From Alphaproteobacteria bacterium (lineage in GTDB: Bacteria > Pseudomonadota > Alphaproteobacteria > Micropepsales > Micropepsaceae): a stretch of 64,000 nucleotides of DNA. The DNA is taken from contig JACKLF010000001.1 of the NCBI GenBank assembly GCA_024236055.1, forward strand, positions 186,001 through 250,000. The letters run 5' to 3'. Made by a program: the position numbers and the translations under genes. This document shows, piece after piece, positions 20,477 through 28,311 of the stretch. Each line of letters begins with the position of its first letter. The first letter of the stretch is position 1. The notes beneath the pieces were generated by a model. That model was given only the letters and a program-made list of their open reading frames with translations, was not told where the DNA came from and did no database searches.

Positions 20477-21392
20477 GATCGCCGCCCGCCGAATGGCCCG
20501 CCGAATGGGATGTCTGTTCGAGATAAAACTTCTCCAGCTCGCCGCCCACCCAGCGCGCCTCGACCAGGTCGATGCCGCTTTCGATCAGCGCGCGCAGCAG
20601 GGCAGGGGCCTCGGCACGGCTTACCGCCGCCAATACGCCATCGCCATCCGGGGCGCCATCGGGCGTGCCGCGCGCCCCCAGCGCCGCCAGCAGCGCGCCC
20701 TGCGATGTCGCCAGCAGGCGCAGCTTTTCCTGGCCCGCCAGCAGCATGTCGATGCGGCCTTCGGCGACAAGCTTGCCGCGCGCGAAGATCGCCACCCGGT
20801 CGCAGGTGCGCTGCACCTCATCCAGCAGATGGCTGGACAGAAGGATGGTGACGCCATCTTTCGCCGCCAGGTCGCGGATCAGGGTGCGCATCTCCAGAAT
20901 GCCGGCCGGGTCCATGCCGCTGGTCGGCTCGTCCAGGATCAACAGGCTGGGCCGGGCGATCAGGGCGGCGGCGATACCCAGCCGCTGCTTCATGCCGACC
21001 GAGAAATGGCGCACGCGCCGGTGCGCGGCCTCGCCCAGGCCCACGCGGCCCAGCCAGGACGCGGTGTCGGGATCGCGCACACCGCTGGCGCACGCCAGCA
21101 TGGTCAGCGTCTCGCTCGCGGTCAGGGTGGGGTAATAGCGCGGCGTTTCGATCATCGCACCGATGCGCCGGCGCACCGGCACCATGGCGGGCGTGCCGCC
21201 CAGCAGCGCCAGCGATCCGCCGCTGGGCCGGATCAGGTCCAGGCACAGGCGGAAGAAGGTGCTCTTGCCCGCGCCATTGGCGCCCAGAATGCCATAGACG
21301 CCGCCTTCCGGGATCGCCAGCGACAGGCGGTCCAGCGCCGTGACGGCGCCGAACCGCTTGGTCAGGTCATGCGCTTCGATCAGGGCGCTCAG
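20466..21392 (-). CDS. ABC transporter ATPase with probable CTG start
   Basis: 308 residues if read from CTG at 21392. The conserved N-terminus (ALIEAHDLTKRFGAVTALDRL) and Walker A GANGAGKST lie upstream of the first ATG (21185), and no ATG, GTG or TTG occurs in frame before them. The CTG overlaps the dnaA stop (CTGA) and has AAGG six bases upstream. Signature SVGMKQRLGIA, Walker B LLILDEPTSGMDP and H-loop LLSSHLLDE are present. A BcrA-type exporter ATPase. Starting at 21185 would delete Walker A and is rejected. Confidence 0.86.
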   Translation of the reverse strand: MSALIEAHDLTKRFGAVTALDRLSLAIPEGGVYGILGANGAGKSTFFRLCLDLIRPSGGSLALLGGTPAMVPVRRRIGAMIETPRYYPTLTASETLTMLACASGVRDPDTASWLGRVGLGEAAHRRVRHFSVGMKQRLGIAAALIARPSLLILDEPTSGMDPAGILEMRTLIRDLAAKDGVTILLSSHLLDEVQRTCDRVAIFARGKLVAEGRIDMLLAGQEKLRLLATSQGALLAALGARGTPDGAPDGDGVLAAVSRAEAPALLRALIESGIDLVEARWVGGELEKFYLEQTSHSAGHSAGGDHAG

Positions 21393-22840
21393 AGGTCGCC
21401 TTTTCTCTGCAGCATCTGGGAGAGAAAATCGACTTCCTGGCGGAACATCGCATCTTCCACGATCAGCGCCTCGATGCGGCGGCAGGCATGCAGCACCGTG
21501 GTGTGGTCGCGCCCGCCAAAGCGGCGGCCGATTTCCGGCAGCGAACGGGTGGTCAGCTTGCGCGACAGGTACATGGCGACCTGGCGCGGGCGGGCCACGC
21601 GGCGCGCGCGCTGCGGCGAATGGAAGTCCTTGACCTCAAGCTTGTAGAACTCGGCGGTCTTGCGCTGGATGTCCTCGATCGAGGTCTTCACGCCGGGCCC
21701 GCCGCGCAGGCCCACCGCTTCCTCGGCGACTTCCAGCGTCACCGGCTTCTTGGTCAGGTCGGCATAGGTCGCCAGCTTGGTGAAGATGGCGATCATCTCG
21801 CGCGGGCTGGCATCCTCCAGGTCGGCGATGCGTTCCAGCACCATGTCGGGCAGCACCACTTCGGGCTTGTGGCGGCTGAACTCGGCGGCGCGCGACTTGA
21901 GGATCGCCAGGCGCGTTTCGCGCTCCGGCTTGTCCAGTCCCACCACCAGCCCGCCGGCCAGGCGCGACTTCACATCGGCGCCCAGCCCGCCTTCCAGCGC
22001 GCCCGGCGCGCGGTCGGCGGCGATCACCACCCGGCGGCGCAGGTCGGCAAAGGCGTTGACGGTGTAGAGGAATTCCGCCGCGGTCGAGGCCGAGCGGCAG
22101 ATGTGCTGCAGGTCGTCGATGATCAGCACTTCGGCGGTGCGCAGCTCTTCCTTGAAGGCCAGCGTGTCCTTGCGATAGAGCGCGCCCAGGAAGTGGCGCA
22201 TGAAGTCCTCGGCGCGCAGGAACAGGGTGCGCTTGCCGCGCTTGCGGAATTCCAGCGCCGCCGCGTTCAGCAGATGGGTCTTGCCGAAGCCGAAGCCGCC
22301 ATGGATGTAGAGCAGGGGAATGTCGGCCTGCTCGCCGCTGGCGAAGGCGCGCGCCGCGCCATGGCCGAATTCATTGGACGGGCCCGGAATGAAGCTTTCG
22401 AAGGTCTGCTGGGGATGCAGCATCCGGTTCCACAGGCCCTTGTCGTCCTCGCCCTGGGCCAGGCCGCGGCTTTCGCTGCGCGGCGGCAGATAGGAGACCG
22501 AAGCCGCCGGCGGCTCCTGGTGCTGGGCCTGGCGCGGAATGGCGCCGCCGATGGCCGGCGCGGGTGTGGCCGCCATCACGATCGACAGCGAGGCGGGATG
22601 GAATCCTTCCGCCAGGAAGGCCTTCTCGATGCGGGCAACATAATGGTTGGCGACCCAGTTGCGCACGAAGGGCTTGGTCGCGCCGATCTTCAGCTCATCG
22701 GCGTCGAAGGACTCCAGGCTCAGCGGGCTGATCCAGGCCTCGAACACCGGATCGCCCAGCTCGCGCCGCATGCGTTCGCGCACCGCTGTCCAGGCGGCGT
22801 GCCAGTCCGGAGGCATTGTTTTCCCTGTTGTCTGTACCAT
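21389..22840 (-). CDS. dnaA: Chromosomal replication initiator DnaA
   Basis: 483 residues from ATG 22840. Initiates replication by binding DnaA boxes and melting the origin. Domain I is RMRRELGDPVFEAWISPL; domain III has Walker A GGFGFGKTHLL and Walker B EVLIIDDLQHI; domain IV ends with the DNA-binding signature GGRDHTTVLHAC. An internal ATG at 22816 has a better ribosome site (CAGGGAAACA) and may be the true start; the frame also opens at 22897. The gap upstream has a CCGCC/GGCGG stem with a tetraloop (22929-22942). Confidence 0.96.
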   Translation of the reverse strand: MVQTTGKTMPPDWHAAWTAVRERMRRELGDPVFEAWISPLSLESFDADELKIGATKPFVRNWVANHYVARIEKAFLAEGFHPASLSIVMAATPAPAIGGAIPRQAQHQEPPAASVSYLPPRSESRGLAQGEDDKGLWNRMLHPQQTFESFIPGPSNEFGHGAARAFASGEQADIPLLYIHGGFGFGKTHLLNAAALEFRKRGKRTLFLRAEDFMRHFLGALYRKDTLAFKEELRTAEVLIIDDLQHICRSASTAAEFLYTVNAFADLRRRVVIAADRAPGALEGGLGADVKSRLAGGLVVGLDKPERETRLAILKSRAAEFSRHKPEVVLPDMVLERIADLEDASPREMIAIFTKLATYADLTKKPVTLEVAEEAVGLRGGPGVKTSIEDIQRKTAEFYKLEVKDFHSPQRARRVARPRQVAMYLSRKLTTRSLPEIGRRFGGRDHTTVLHACRRIEALIVEDAMFRQEVDFLSQMLQRKGDL

Positions 22841-22983
22841 CGTCGTACCCGTTCGAAATGGCCCCAAATGGGCGCCGTTGTTGTTGCTCCGGCACATTTT
22901 TGTGTCCGGTCGTGTAAGCCCGTCCTTGCCGCCCGAAGGCGGGTGTCATCTCCAGACCTGAAGAAACGCCACTGCCACCCCGC

Positions 22984-23430
22984 CTAATTCTGCCGCCAGG
23001 GCAGGCCGGCGGCCTTCCAGCCGCCCTGCGTGCCGCGATGCCCTTGTCCGTCCCGGTCGCCCTCAAAGCCCTCCGAGACGTTGAAACAGGCCTGATAGCC
23101 GGCGCCGGTCAGCGCGATGGCCGCCGCCCGGCTGCGCGCGCCCGATCGGCACAGCAGCAGCACGGGCCCGTCCTGGCCGGCGCCAGCCGCGTCCAGGGCG
23201 GCGCGGGCCTGGCCCAGGAATTCGGGATTGGGCGCGCCGGTGGGGAAGCTCTGCCACTCCACGCAATGGACCTGGCGGCCCAGGGGGGCCAGGTCGGGCA
23301 GGCCGACGAAGTTCCACTCCGCGGTCGTGCGCACGTCGATCAGCTGGACCCGGGGGTCCGCTTCCAGCCGTTTCCAGGCCTCGCGCGGTGTCACATCACC
23401 GGCATATTGGAGGGTAGGGGAAGAAACCAT
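22984..23430 (-). CDS. Single-domain rhodanese-like protein
   Basis: 148 residues. VQLIDVRTTAEWNFVG is the CH2A-type motif, and the active-site loop CRSGARSRAAA starts at Cys94, so the sulfur-carrier cysteine is kept. Sulfurtransferase or a similar thiol function; acceptor unknown. The ATG at 23430 gives the family N-terminus; a GTG at 23490 would add 20 poorly conserved residues. It lies between rpsT and dnaA. Confidence 0.87.
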   Translation of the reverse strand: MVSSPTLQYAGDVTPREAWKRLEADPRVQLIDVRTTAEWNFVGLPDLAPLGRQVHCVEWQSFPTGAPNPEFLGQARAALDAAGAGQDGPVLLLCRSGARSRAAAIALTGAGYQACFNVSEGFEGDRDGQGHRGTQGGWKAAGLPWRQN

Positions 23431-23804
23431 GGGGGCCGCCGAGCGAAAATCCTGCTGTTGCCGGGTTTTCACCCAGCACTGAAACGTCACATTTTGAAGA
23501 AGTTAGTGCCTACTCTGCCCGGCGGTGCTGTAAAAACACTGCAGGCAACCGGCGAATACTTTGGTTCTACTTATTGAATACTTCGCCATTGCCTTACGTC
23601 CGCCCCATCGGTTGGTAAAGATACGTCCAAGCCGGTCACGGCATCAAGGGGACAAACGCCGAACAGTCACCTGATTCGAAAATTTTTTCGCTTTTGTGAC
23701 CCCCGCTAACTGGTTGTACCGTATACGGAAAATGAAATCTCCCGACTCACCCTGACAGTTCAGCCACTTAGCCGCGGCGACGCAATTTTGCGCCGCCGAA
23801 ATGG

Positions 23805-23819
23805 TTACCGATTGGTTAA
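23805..23819. promoter_or_regulatory. CtrA-like element TTAC-N7-TTAA
   Basis: TTAC at 23805-23808 and TTAA at 23816-23819 are separated by seven bases, one mismatch from the TTAA-N7-TTAA site of the alphaproteobacterial cell-cycle regulator CtrA. It lies in the dnaA-proximal gap, where such sites occur in Caulobacter. A single near-match can arise by chance. Confidence 0.3.
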
Positions 23820-23834
23820 TATCCGGGTACGGAC

Positions 23835-23867
23835 AAATAAAAAGGGCCCGGTTTTGTGACCGGACCC
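23835..23867 (-). terminator. Rho-independent terminator of rpsT
   Basis: On the minus strand GGGTCCGGT pairs with ACCGGGCCC (one G-T wobble) and is followed by TTTTTATTT. It begins 50 bp past the rpsT stop. Confidence 0.8.
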
Positions 23868-23874
23868 CATCTGG

Positions 23875-23898
23875 ACTGTAATCCCCAAGGATTACAGT
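23875..23898. repeat. Perfect 10-bp hairpin after rpsT
   Basis: ACTGTAATCC (23875-23884), loop CCAA and GGATTACAGT (23889-23898). It lies between the rpsT stop and the terminator, so it would form in the rpsT 3' UTR. No T-run follows; it may stabilise the 3' end. Confidence 0.7.
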
Positions 23899-23916
23899 GC
23901 CTTCCTTGATTTTGCC

Positions 23917-24183
23917 CTATTTCGACAGTTTCGCGACACGCTGCGCCAGGCGCGAAACCTTCCGCGAGCCGGTGTTCTTGTGCATCACGCCCTTGGACAC
24001 ACCGCGCATGATCTCCGGCTCGGCGGCGGCCAGCGCGGCCTTGGCGGCGGAGGCGTCGCCCGACGTCAGGGCTTCCTCGACCTTGCGGATAAAGCCGCGA
24101 ACGCGGGATTTGCGCGCCGTATTGATGGCGGTGCGCTTGGCCGTGGTGCGGGTCCGCTTCTTGGCGGAGGCGATATTGGGCAT
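23917..24183 (-). CDS. rpsT: Ribosomal protein S20
   Basis: 88 residues, strongly basic; MPNIASAKKRTRTTAKRTAIN and the helical body are characteristic of S20 of the small subunit. Its own promoter and terminator flank it, so it is a single-gene unit. The AAGGACG site precedes the ATG. The rpsT-dnaA neighbourhood is conserved in alphaproteobacteria. Confidence 0.97.
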   Translation of the reverse strand: MPNIASAKKRTRTTAKRTAINTARKSRVRGFIRKVEEALTSGDASAAKAALAAAEPEIMRGVSKGVMHKNTGSRKVSRLAQRVAKLSK

Positions 24184-24219
24184 GGGTCGTCCTTACGGGC
24201 TTTTCGCGAAAGAGGCGGG

Positions 24220-24248
24220 CATATACCCCCCAAAACGGCTCCGGTCAA
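24220..24248 (-). promoter_or_regulatory. Promoter of rpsT
   Basis: On the minus strand TTGACC (24248-24243), a 17-base spacer and TATATG (24225-24220), about 37 bp before the ATG. Both boxes are close to the sigma70 consensus. Confidence 0.75.
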
Positions 24249-24271
24249 ACAGAACCGGCGGATTTGGGGGC

Positions 24272-25042
24272 CTATTCGTCCCGAAAAGCCGGTTTGCGCT
24301 TCCCGGAAAAGGCCGCCATGCCCTCTTTCTGGTCATGGGTCGCAAAAAGGGCATGGAAGGCCCGCCTTTCATAGGCCAGGCCCTGGGCCAGGGGCCTCTC
24401 GTAAGCCCGATTGATAGCCTCCTTCAGCATCATCACGGCGGGCAGGGACTGGGCGGCGATCTTGCGGGCGGCCTTCAGGGCCTCGTCCATCAGCATCTCG
24501 GCGGGAACCACGCGCGAGGCCACGCCGGACGCCTCGGCCTCGGCGGCGTCCATCATCCGCCCGGTCAGGCACAGATCCATCGCCTTGGCCTTGCCCATGG
24601 CCAGCGGCGTGCGCTGGCTGCCGCCCAGGCCGGGCATGATTCCCAGGGTGATCTCCGGCTGGCCGAATTTGGCGGTATCGGCGGCAATCAGGATGTCCAG
24701 CGCCATCGCCAGCTCGCAGCCGCCGCCCAGCGCGAAACCGGCCACCGCGGCGATGATGGGCTTCCTGATGCGCAGGATGCGGTCCATCTGGCGGCCGAAG
24801 GGATTTTCCGCCTGCATCTGGGAAAAGCTCTTGGGCGCCATTTCCTTGATGTCGGCGCCCGCCGCAAAGGCCTTGTCCGAACCGGTGACGATCATCACCC
24901 GGATGGCGGGATCGGCATCCCAGGCCTCCAGCGCCGCCGCCAGCCCATCCAGCAGCTCGTTGTTCAGCGCGTTCAGCGCCTCGGGCCGGTTCAGGGTGGC
25001 GATGCCGATGGGGCCATCGGTCTTCACGAGAACAGCGCTCAT
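24272..25042 (-). CDS. Enoyl-CoA hydratase/isomerase (crotonase family)
   Basis: 256 residues. Both catalytic glutamates of the hydratase type are kept: ALGGGCELAMALD and KFGQPEITLGIMPGLGGSQR. The oxyanion-hole loop FAAGADIKEM is also present. Likely hydrates trans-2-enoyl-CoA in beta-oxidation; the exact substrate is open. It starts 7 bases after mutM, so the two are co-transcribed. Confidence 0.92.
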   Translation of the reverse strand: MSAVLVKTDGPIGIATLNRPEALNALNNELLDGLAAALEAWDADPAIRVMIVTGSDKAFAAGADIKEMAPKSFSQMQAENPFGRQMDRILRIRKPIIAAVAGFALGGGCELAMALDILIAADTAKFGQPEITLGIMPGLGGSQRTPLAMGKAKAMDLCLTGRMMDAAEAEASGVASRVVPAEMLMDEALKAARKIAAQSLPAVMMLKEAINRAYERPLAQGLAYERRAFHALFATHDQKEGMAAFSGKRKPAFRDE

Positions 25043-25049
25043 CTCACTC

Positions 25050-25958
25050 TCACTTCTGGCATTTGGGACAATAGAATGTGGAACGCCCCGATTGCACGAT
25101 GCGCTTTACAACGCCCCTGCATGCTTTTGTATGGCCTACCGCTTCGCTGCTTGAGGCCGCAAGCTTACAAGGCTTGCCTTCGCGCCCATAGACCAGGAAG
25201 CGGTGCTGAAAATTGCCGGGATCGCCGGTGGCCTGGGCGTGATCGCGCAAGGTGGAACCGCCCGCGGCGATTGCGTCCTTCAGCACTTTCTTTATCGCCG
25301 CCGCCAGTGGCGCCAGCCGTTCGCGGGAAATCGAACCGGCCATGCGCTTGGGCGAAATCCTGGCCCGGAACAGCGCCTCGCAGACATAGATGTTGCCAAG
25401 CCCCGCGATCAGCCGCTGGTCCAGCAGCGCCGCCTTGATCGGCGTCTTCTTGCCTTCCAGCACTTTGGCCAGGAATGCGGTGTTGAAACGGTCCGACAAG
25501 GGCTCGACGCCGACATCCTTGAACAGCCTGTCCTGTTCCAGATGCGCGGTGGCGACCAGGGTCATCAGCCCGAAGCGGCGATGATCATTGAAGACGATCT
25601 TCGCCGGCACATCGGTTTCGAACACGACATGGTCGTGCTTGTCCGTGCCCGCCGTGGCGGGCGCCACGTCATAGACGTAGCTGCCGATCTTGCGGGGCTT
25701 TCCTTCCGAAAAAACGCTCATGCGCCCGCTCATGCCCAGATGGATCACCAGCGTTTCGCCGCTGTCCAGGTCGGCCAGGATATATTTGGCCCGCCGGCGC
25801 AGGTGCAGCACCTTGCGCCCCTCCAGCCGCTCCACGAAGCGGGGCGGGAAGGGGATGCGCAGGTCGCCCCGCCGTGTCTGGGCGTGGGTGATGACATGGC
25901 CCTCCATCACGGGCAGAAGGCCCATGCGGACGGTCTCGACTTCGGGCAATTCGGGCAT
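25050..25958 (-). CDS. mutM: Formamidopyrimidine-DNA glycosylase with an insertion in its zinc finger
   Basis: 302 residues. Removes 8-oxoguanine and nicks the strand. The catalytic N-terminus PELPEVETVRMGL (Pro2, Glu3) and the H2TH region are intact, and the C-terminus RIVQSGRSTFYCPKCQK is typical. The first cysteine pair of the zinc finger is normally C-x2-C; here 15 residues separate the cysteines (C-KLAASSSEAVGHTKA-C), an in-frame gain of 39 bases (within 25122-25166). The rest of the finger keeps its spacing, so zinc binding may survive through a longer loop. It diverges from ubiE. Confidence 0.94.
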   Translation of the reverse strand: MPELPEVETVRMGLLPVMEGHVITHAQTRRGDLRIPFPPRFVERLEGRKVLHLRRRAKYILADLDSGETLVIHLGMSGRMSVFSEGKPRKIGSYVYDVAPATAGTDKHDHVVFETDVPAKIVFNDHRRFGLMTLVATAHLEQDRLFKDVGVEPLSDRFNTAFLAKVLEGKKTPIKAALLDQRLIAGLGNIYVCEALFRARISPKRMAGSISRERLAPLAAAIKKVLKDAIAAGGSTLRDHAQATGDPGNFQHRFLVYGREGKPCKLAASSSEAVGHTKACRGVVKRIVQSGRSTFYCPKCQK

Positions 25959-26026
25959 CTGGGTGGGTGAAGAGTCGCGGGAACCAACCGTAGCCCATCG
26001 CCCCCGGCCCGCGCTATGGTCCGGCC

Positions 26027-26797
26027 ATGATGGATGACACCGCCAATTCGGGCAAAACCGCCAGCTTCGGTTTCCGCGAGGTGCCGGAAGCCGACAAGGA
26101 AGGCCTGGTCAAGGGGGTCTTTTCCTCGGTCGCGGCGCGCTACGACCTGATGAACGACCTGATGAGCGCGGGCGTTCACCGCATCTGGAAGGATGCGATG
26201 GTCGAGTGGCTCAATCCGCGACCGGGCTGGCGCAGCCTGGATGTGGCCGGCGGCACCGGCGACATCGCCTTCCGCATTGCGGACATGGCCAGGTCGCGCG
26301 GCGGCGAGGCCGCCATCACCGTCTGCGACATCAATGCCGACATGCTGGGCGAGGGCGTGCGCCGCGCGGCGGAAAAAGGCGAGACGGCGCTGGACTGGGT
26401 TTGCGGCAATGCCGAATGCCTGCCGTTTCCCGACAGCCATTTCGACAGCTATACGATCGCCTTCGGCATCCGCAATGTCACCCATATCGATGCGGCGCTG
26501 CGCGAAGCGCGCCGCGTGCTCAAACCCGGCGGGCGTTTTTTGTGCCTGGAATTCTCCAAGGTGGAGGTGCCGGGACTGGACACGCTCTATGACGCCTATT
26601 CCTTCAAGCTGATGCCCAGGATCGGCGGCGTGGTGGCCAAGGACGAGGACTCCTATCGCTATCTGGCCGAAAGCATCCGCCGCTTTCCGCCGCAGGCGAA
26701 GTTCGCCTCCATGATCGCCGATGCGGGGCTGGAGCAGGTCAAGGTCCGCAACCTGTCGGGCGGCATTGCCGCCATGCACTCGGCCTGGCGGATCTAG
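26027..26797 (+). CDS. ubiE: Ubiquinone/menaquinone C-methyltransferase UbiE
   Basis: 256 residues. Methylates the benzoquinol ring in ubiquinone synthesis. VFSSVAARYDLMNDLMSAGVH and the SAM motif LDVAGGTGDIAFRIA are UbiE hallmarks, as are IAFGIRNVTH and the C-terminal NLSGGIAAMHSAWRI. ubiB follows 11 bases later, as in many proteobacteria. The first two codons are both ATG (26027, 26030). Confidence 0.96.
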   Translation: MMDDTANSGKTASFGFREVPEADKEGLVKGVFSSVAARYDLMNDLMSAGVHRIWKDAMVEWLNPRPGWRSLDVAGGTGDIAFRIADMARSRGGEAAITVCDINADMLGEGVRRAAEKGETALDWVCGNAECLPFPDSHFDSYTIAFGIRNVTHIDAALREARRVLKPGGRFLCLEFSKVEVPGLDTLYDAYSFKLMPRIGGVVAKDEDSYRYLAESIRRFPPQAKFASMIADAGLEQVKVRNLSGGIAAMHSAWRI

Positions 26798-26808
26798 GGC
26801 GTGCACGC

Positions 26809-28311
26809 ATGAATCCCGTTTCCAGCCTGTTGCGCCTTGTCCAGGCCGCCGGCGTGCTTGCCGGGCCGGTGCTGGCGTTGCGTGGCAAGAAGCCCGATGC
26901 GGGGCCGCGCCTGGCCCGCGCGCTCGAAAAGCTGGGCCCCGCGGCGATCAAGCTGGGCCAGATGCTGGCCACGCGCCCCGATGTGGTGGGCGCCGATGTC
27001 GCGCGCGCACTGGAGCATCTGCAGGACCGGCTGCCCCCCTTCAGCGAGGCGGCGGCGCGTGCCGAAATTGCGGACGTGTTTGGAAAGCCGGTGGAGCAGC
27101 TCTTTTCCAGCTTCGGTGCGCCCATTGCCGCGGCCTCCATCGCCCAGGTGCATCGCGCGCAGACGGCGGATGATCCCCCCGTGCGCGTGGCGGTGAAGAT
27201 CCTGCGCCCCGGCATCCGCGAACAGTTCGCGCGCGATCTTCATGCCTTTGCCCTGTTCGCCCGCGTCGCGGAGGCGCTGTCGGCCGAGGCGCGGCGGCTG
27301 CGCCTGACCGCGGTCATGGCGACGCTGGAGGCCAGCGTGGCGTTGGAGCTGGATTTGCGGATGGAAGCCGCCGCCGCCAGCGAGCTTTACGAACGCACGC
27401 GCGGGGAAGCCGAATTCCGGGTGCCCCATATCGACTGGTCGCGCACCGCCCAGCCGGTGCTGACCAGCGAGTGGATCGATGGCGTTTCGGTGCGCGATGG
27501 CGCGGCGCTGGCGGCGGCCGGGCGCGATCCGCGCCAGGTCGCGGTGATGGTGATGCGCTCGTTCCTGACCCAGGCGCTGCGCGATGGCTTTTTCCATGCC
27601 GACATGCATCCCGGAAACCTGTTCATCGATCCGGACGGGCGGCTGGTGGCGGTGGATTTCGGCATCATGGGGCGGCTGGATGCAGGCATGCGCCGTTTCA
27701 TGGCCGGCACGCTGGCCGGATTCCTGCAGCGCGACTATCGCCGCGTGGCCGAACTGCATTACGAATTTTCCTTCGTGCCGCCCACCCATCCGGTCGAGAC
27801 CTTCGCCCAGGCGCTGCGCGCCATTGGCGAGCCGATTTTCGGGCGCAGCGCGCGCGACGTGTCGATCGCGCGGCTGCTGGCGCAACTGTTCGAAACCACG
27901 CGCCGCTTCGACATGCAGGCCCAGCCGCAACTGGTGCTGCTGCAAAAGACCATGGTGGTGGTCGAAGGCGTGTGCCGCGGCCTGGACCCGGATTTCGACA
28001 TCTGGGAGGCCGCCCGCCCGGTGGCCGAGAAATGGGTGCATGAACAGATGGGCCCGGAAGCGGCGCTGTCCAAGGCCGCCGAAAGCCTCAGCGCGCTGGG
28101 CAAGCTGGCCCAGGACCTGCCGCAGCTTGTGAAGAATGCCGAGGGCCTGTCGCAGATGGTGGCCGAGGGCGGCATGCGCCTGCATCCCGATACCGCCCGC
28201 GCCATCGCCGCCGAGCAGGAACGGCGCGCGCGTCCCGCCCGCATCGTGCTGCTGACGCTATTGGCGCTGATTGCCGCCAGCCTGCTGTTCGCCGTCGCGC
28301 ATCTTTTTTGA
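26809..28311 (+). CDS. ubiB: Atypical kinase/ATPase UbiB (ABC1/ADCK family)
   Basis: 500 residues. Needed for ubiquinone synthesis at the inner membrane. The KxGQ loop GPAAIKLGQMLATRPD, VAVKILRPG, FFHADMHPGNLF and AVDFGIMGRLD are the family kinase motifs. The C-terminus is a membrane segment (IVLLTLLALIAASLLFAVAHLF). Its last 54 bases overlap the 3' end of the convergent MATE gene. Confidence 0.95.
   Translation: MNPVSSLLRLVQAAGVLAGPVLALRGKKPDAGPRLARALEKLGPAAIKLGQMLATRPDVVGADVARALEHLQDRLPPFSEAAARAEIADVFGKPVEQLFSSFGAPIAAASIAQVHRAQTADDPPVRVAVKILRPGIREQFARDLHAFALFARVAEALSAEARRLRLTAVMATLEASVALELDLRMEAAAASELYERTRGEAEFRVPHIDWSRTAQPVLTSEWIDGVSVRDGAALAAAGRDPRQVAVMVMRSFLTQALRDGFFHADMHPGNLFIDPDGRLVAVDFGIMGRLDAGMRRFMAGTLAGFLQRDYRRVAELHYEFSFVPPTHPVETFAQALRAIGEPIFGRSARDVSIARLLAQLFETTRRFDMQAQPQLVLLQKTMVVVEGVCRGLDPDFDIWEAARPVAEKWVHEQMGPEAALSKAAESLSALGKLAQDLPQLVKNAEGLSQMVAEGGMRLHPDTARAIAAEQERRARPARIVLLTLLALIAASLLFAVAHLF

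Larger units (their letters stand above)
23431..23916. other. Largest non-coding gap (rpsT - rhodanese/dnaA), possible origin-linked region
   Basis: 486 bp without a supported gene. Contents: an AT-rich stretch (23677-23698, GAAAATTTTTTCGCTTTTG), two GANTC sites (GATTC near 23673, GACTC near 23743), the palindrome CCGTATACGG (about 23719-23728), a CtrA-like element (23805-23819), the rpsT terminator (23835-23867) and a perfect hairpin (23875-23898). I saw no consensus DnaA box (TTATCCACA). An origin is possible but not shown. Confidence 0.4.

Noticed and set aside
20466..21185. ABC ATPase starting at ATG 21185
   Set aside because: It would remove Walker A and the first strand, which are clearly encoded just upstream in the same frame.
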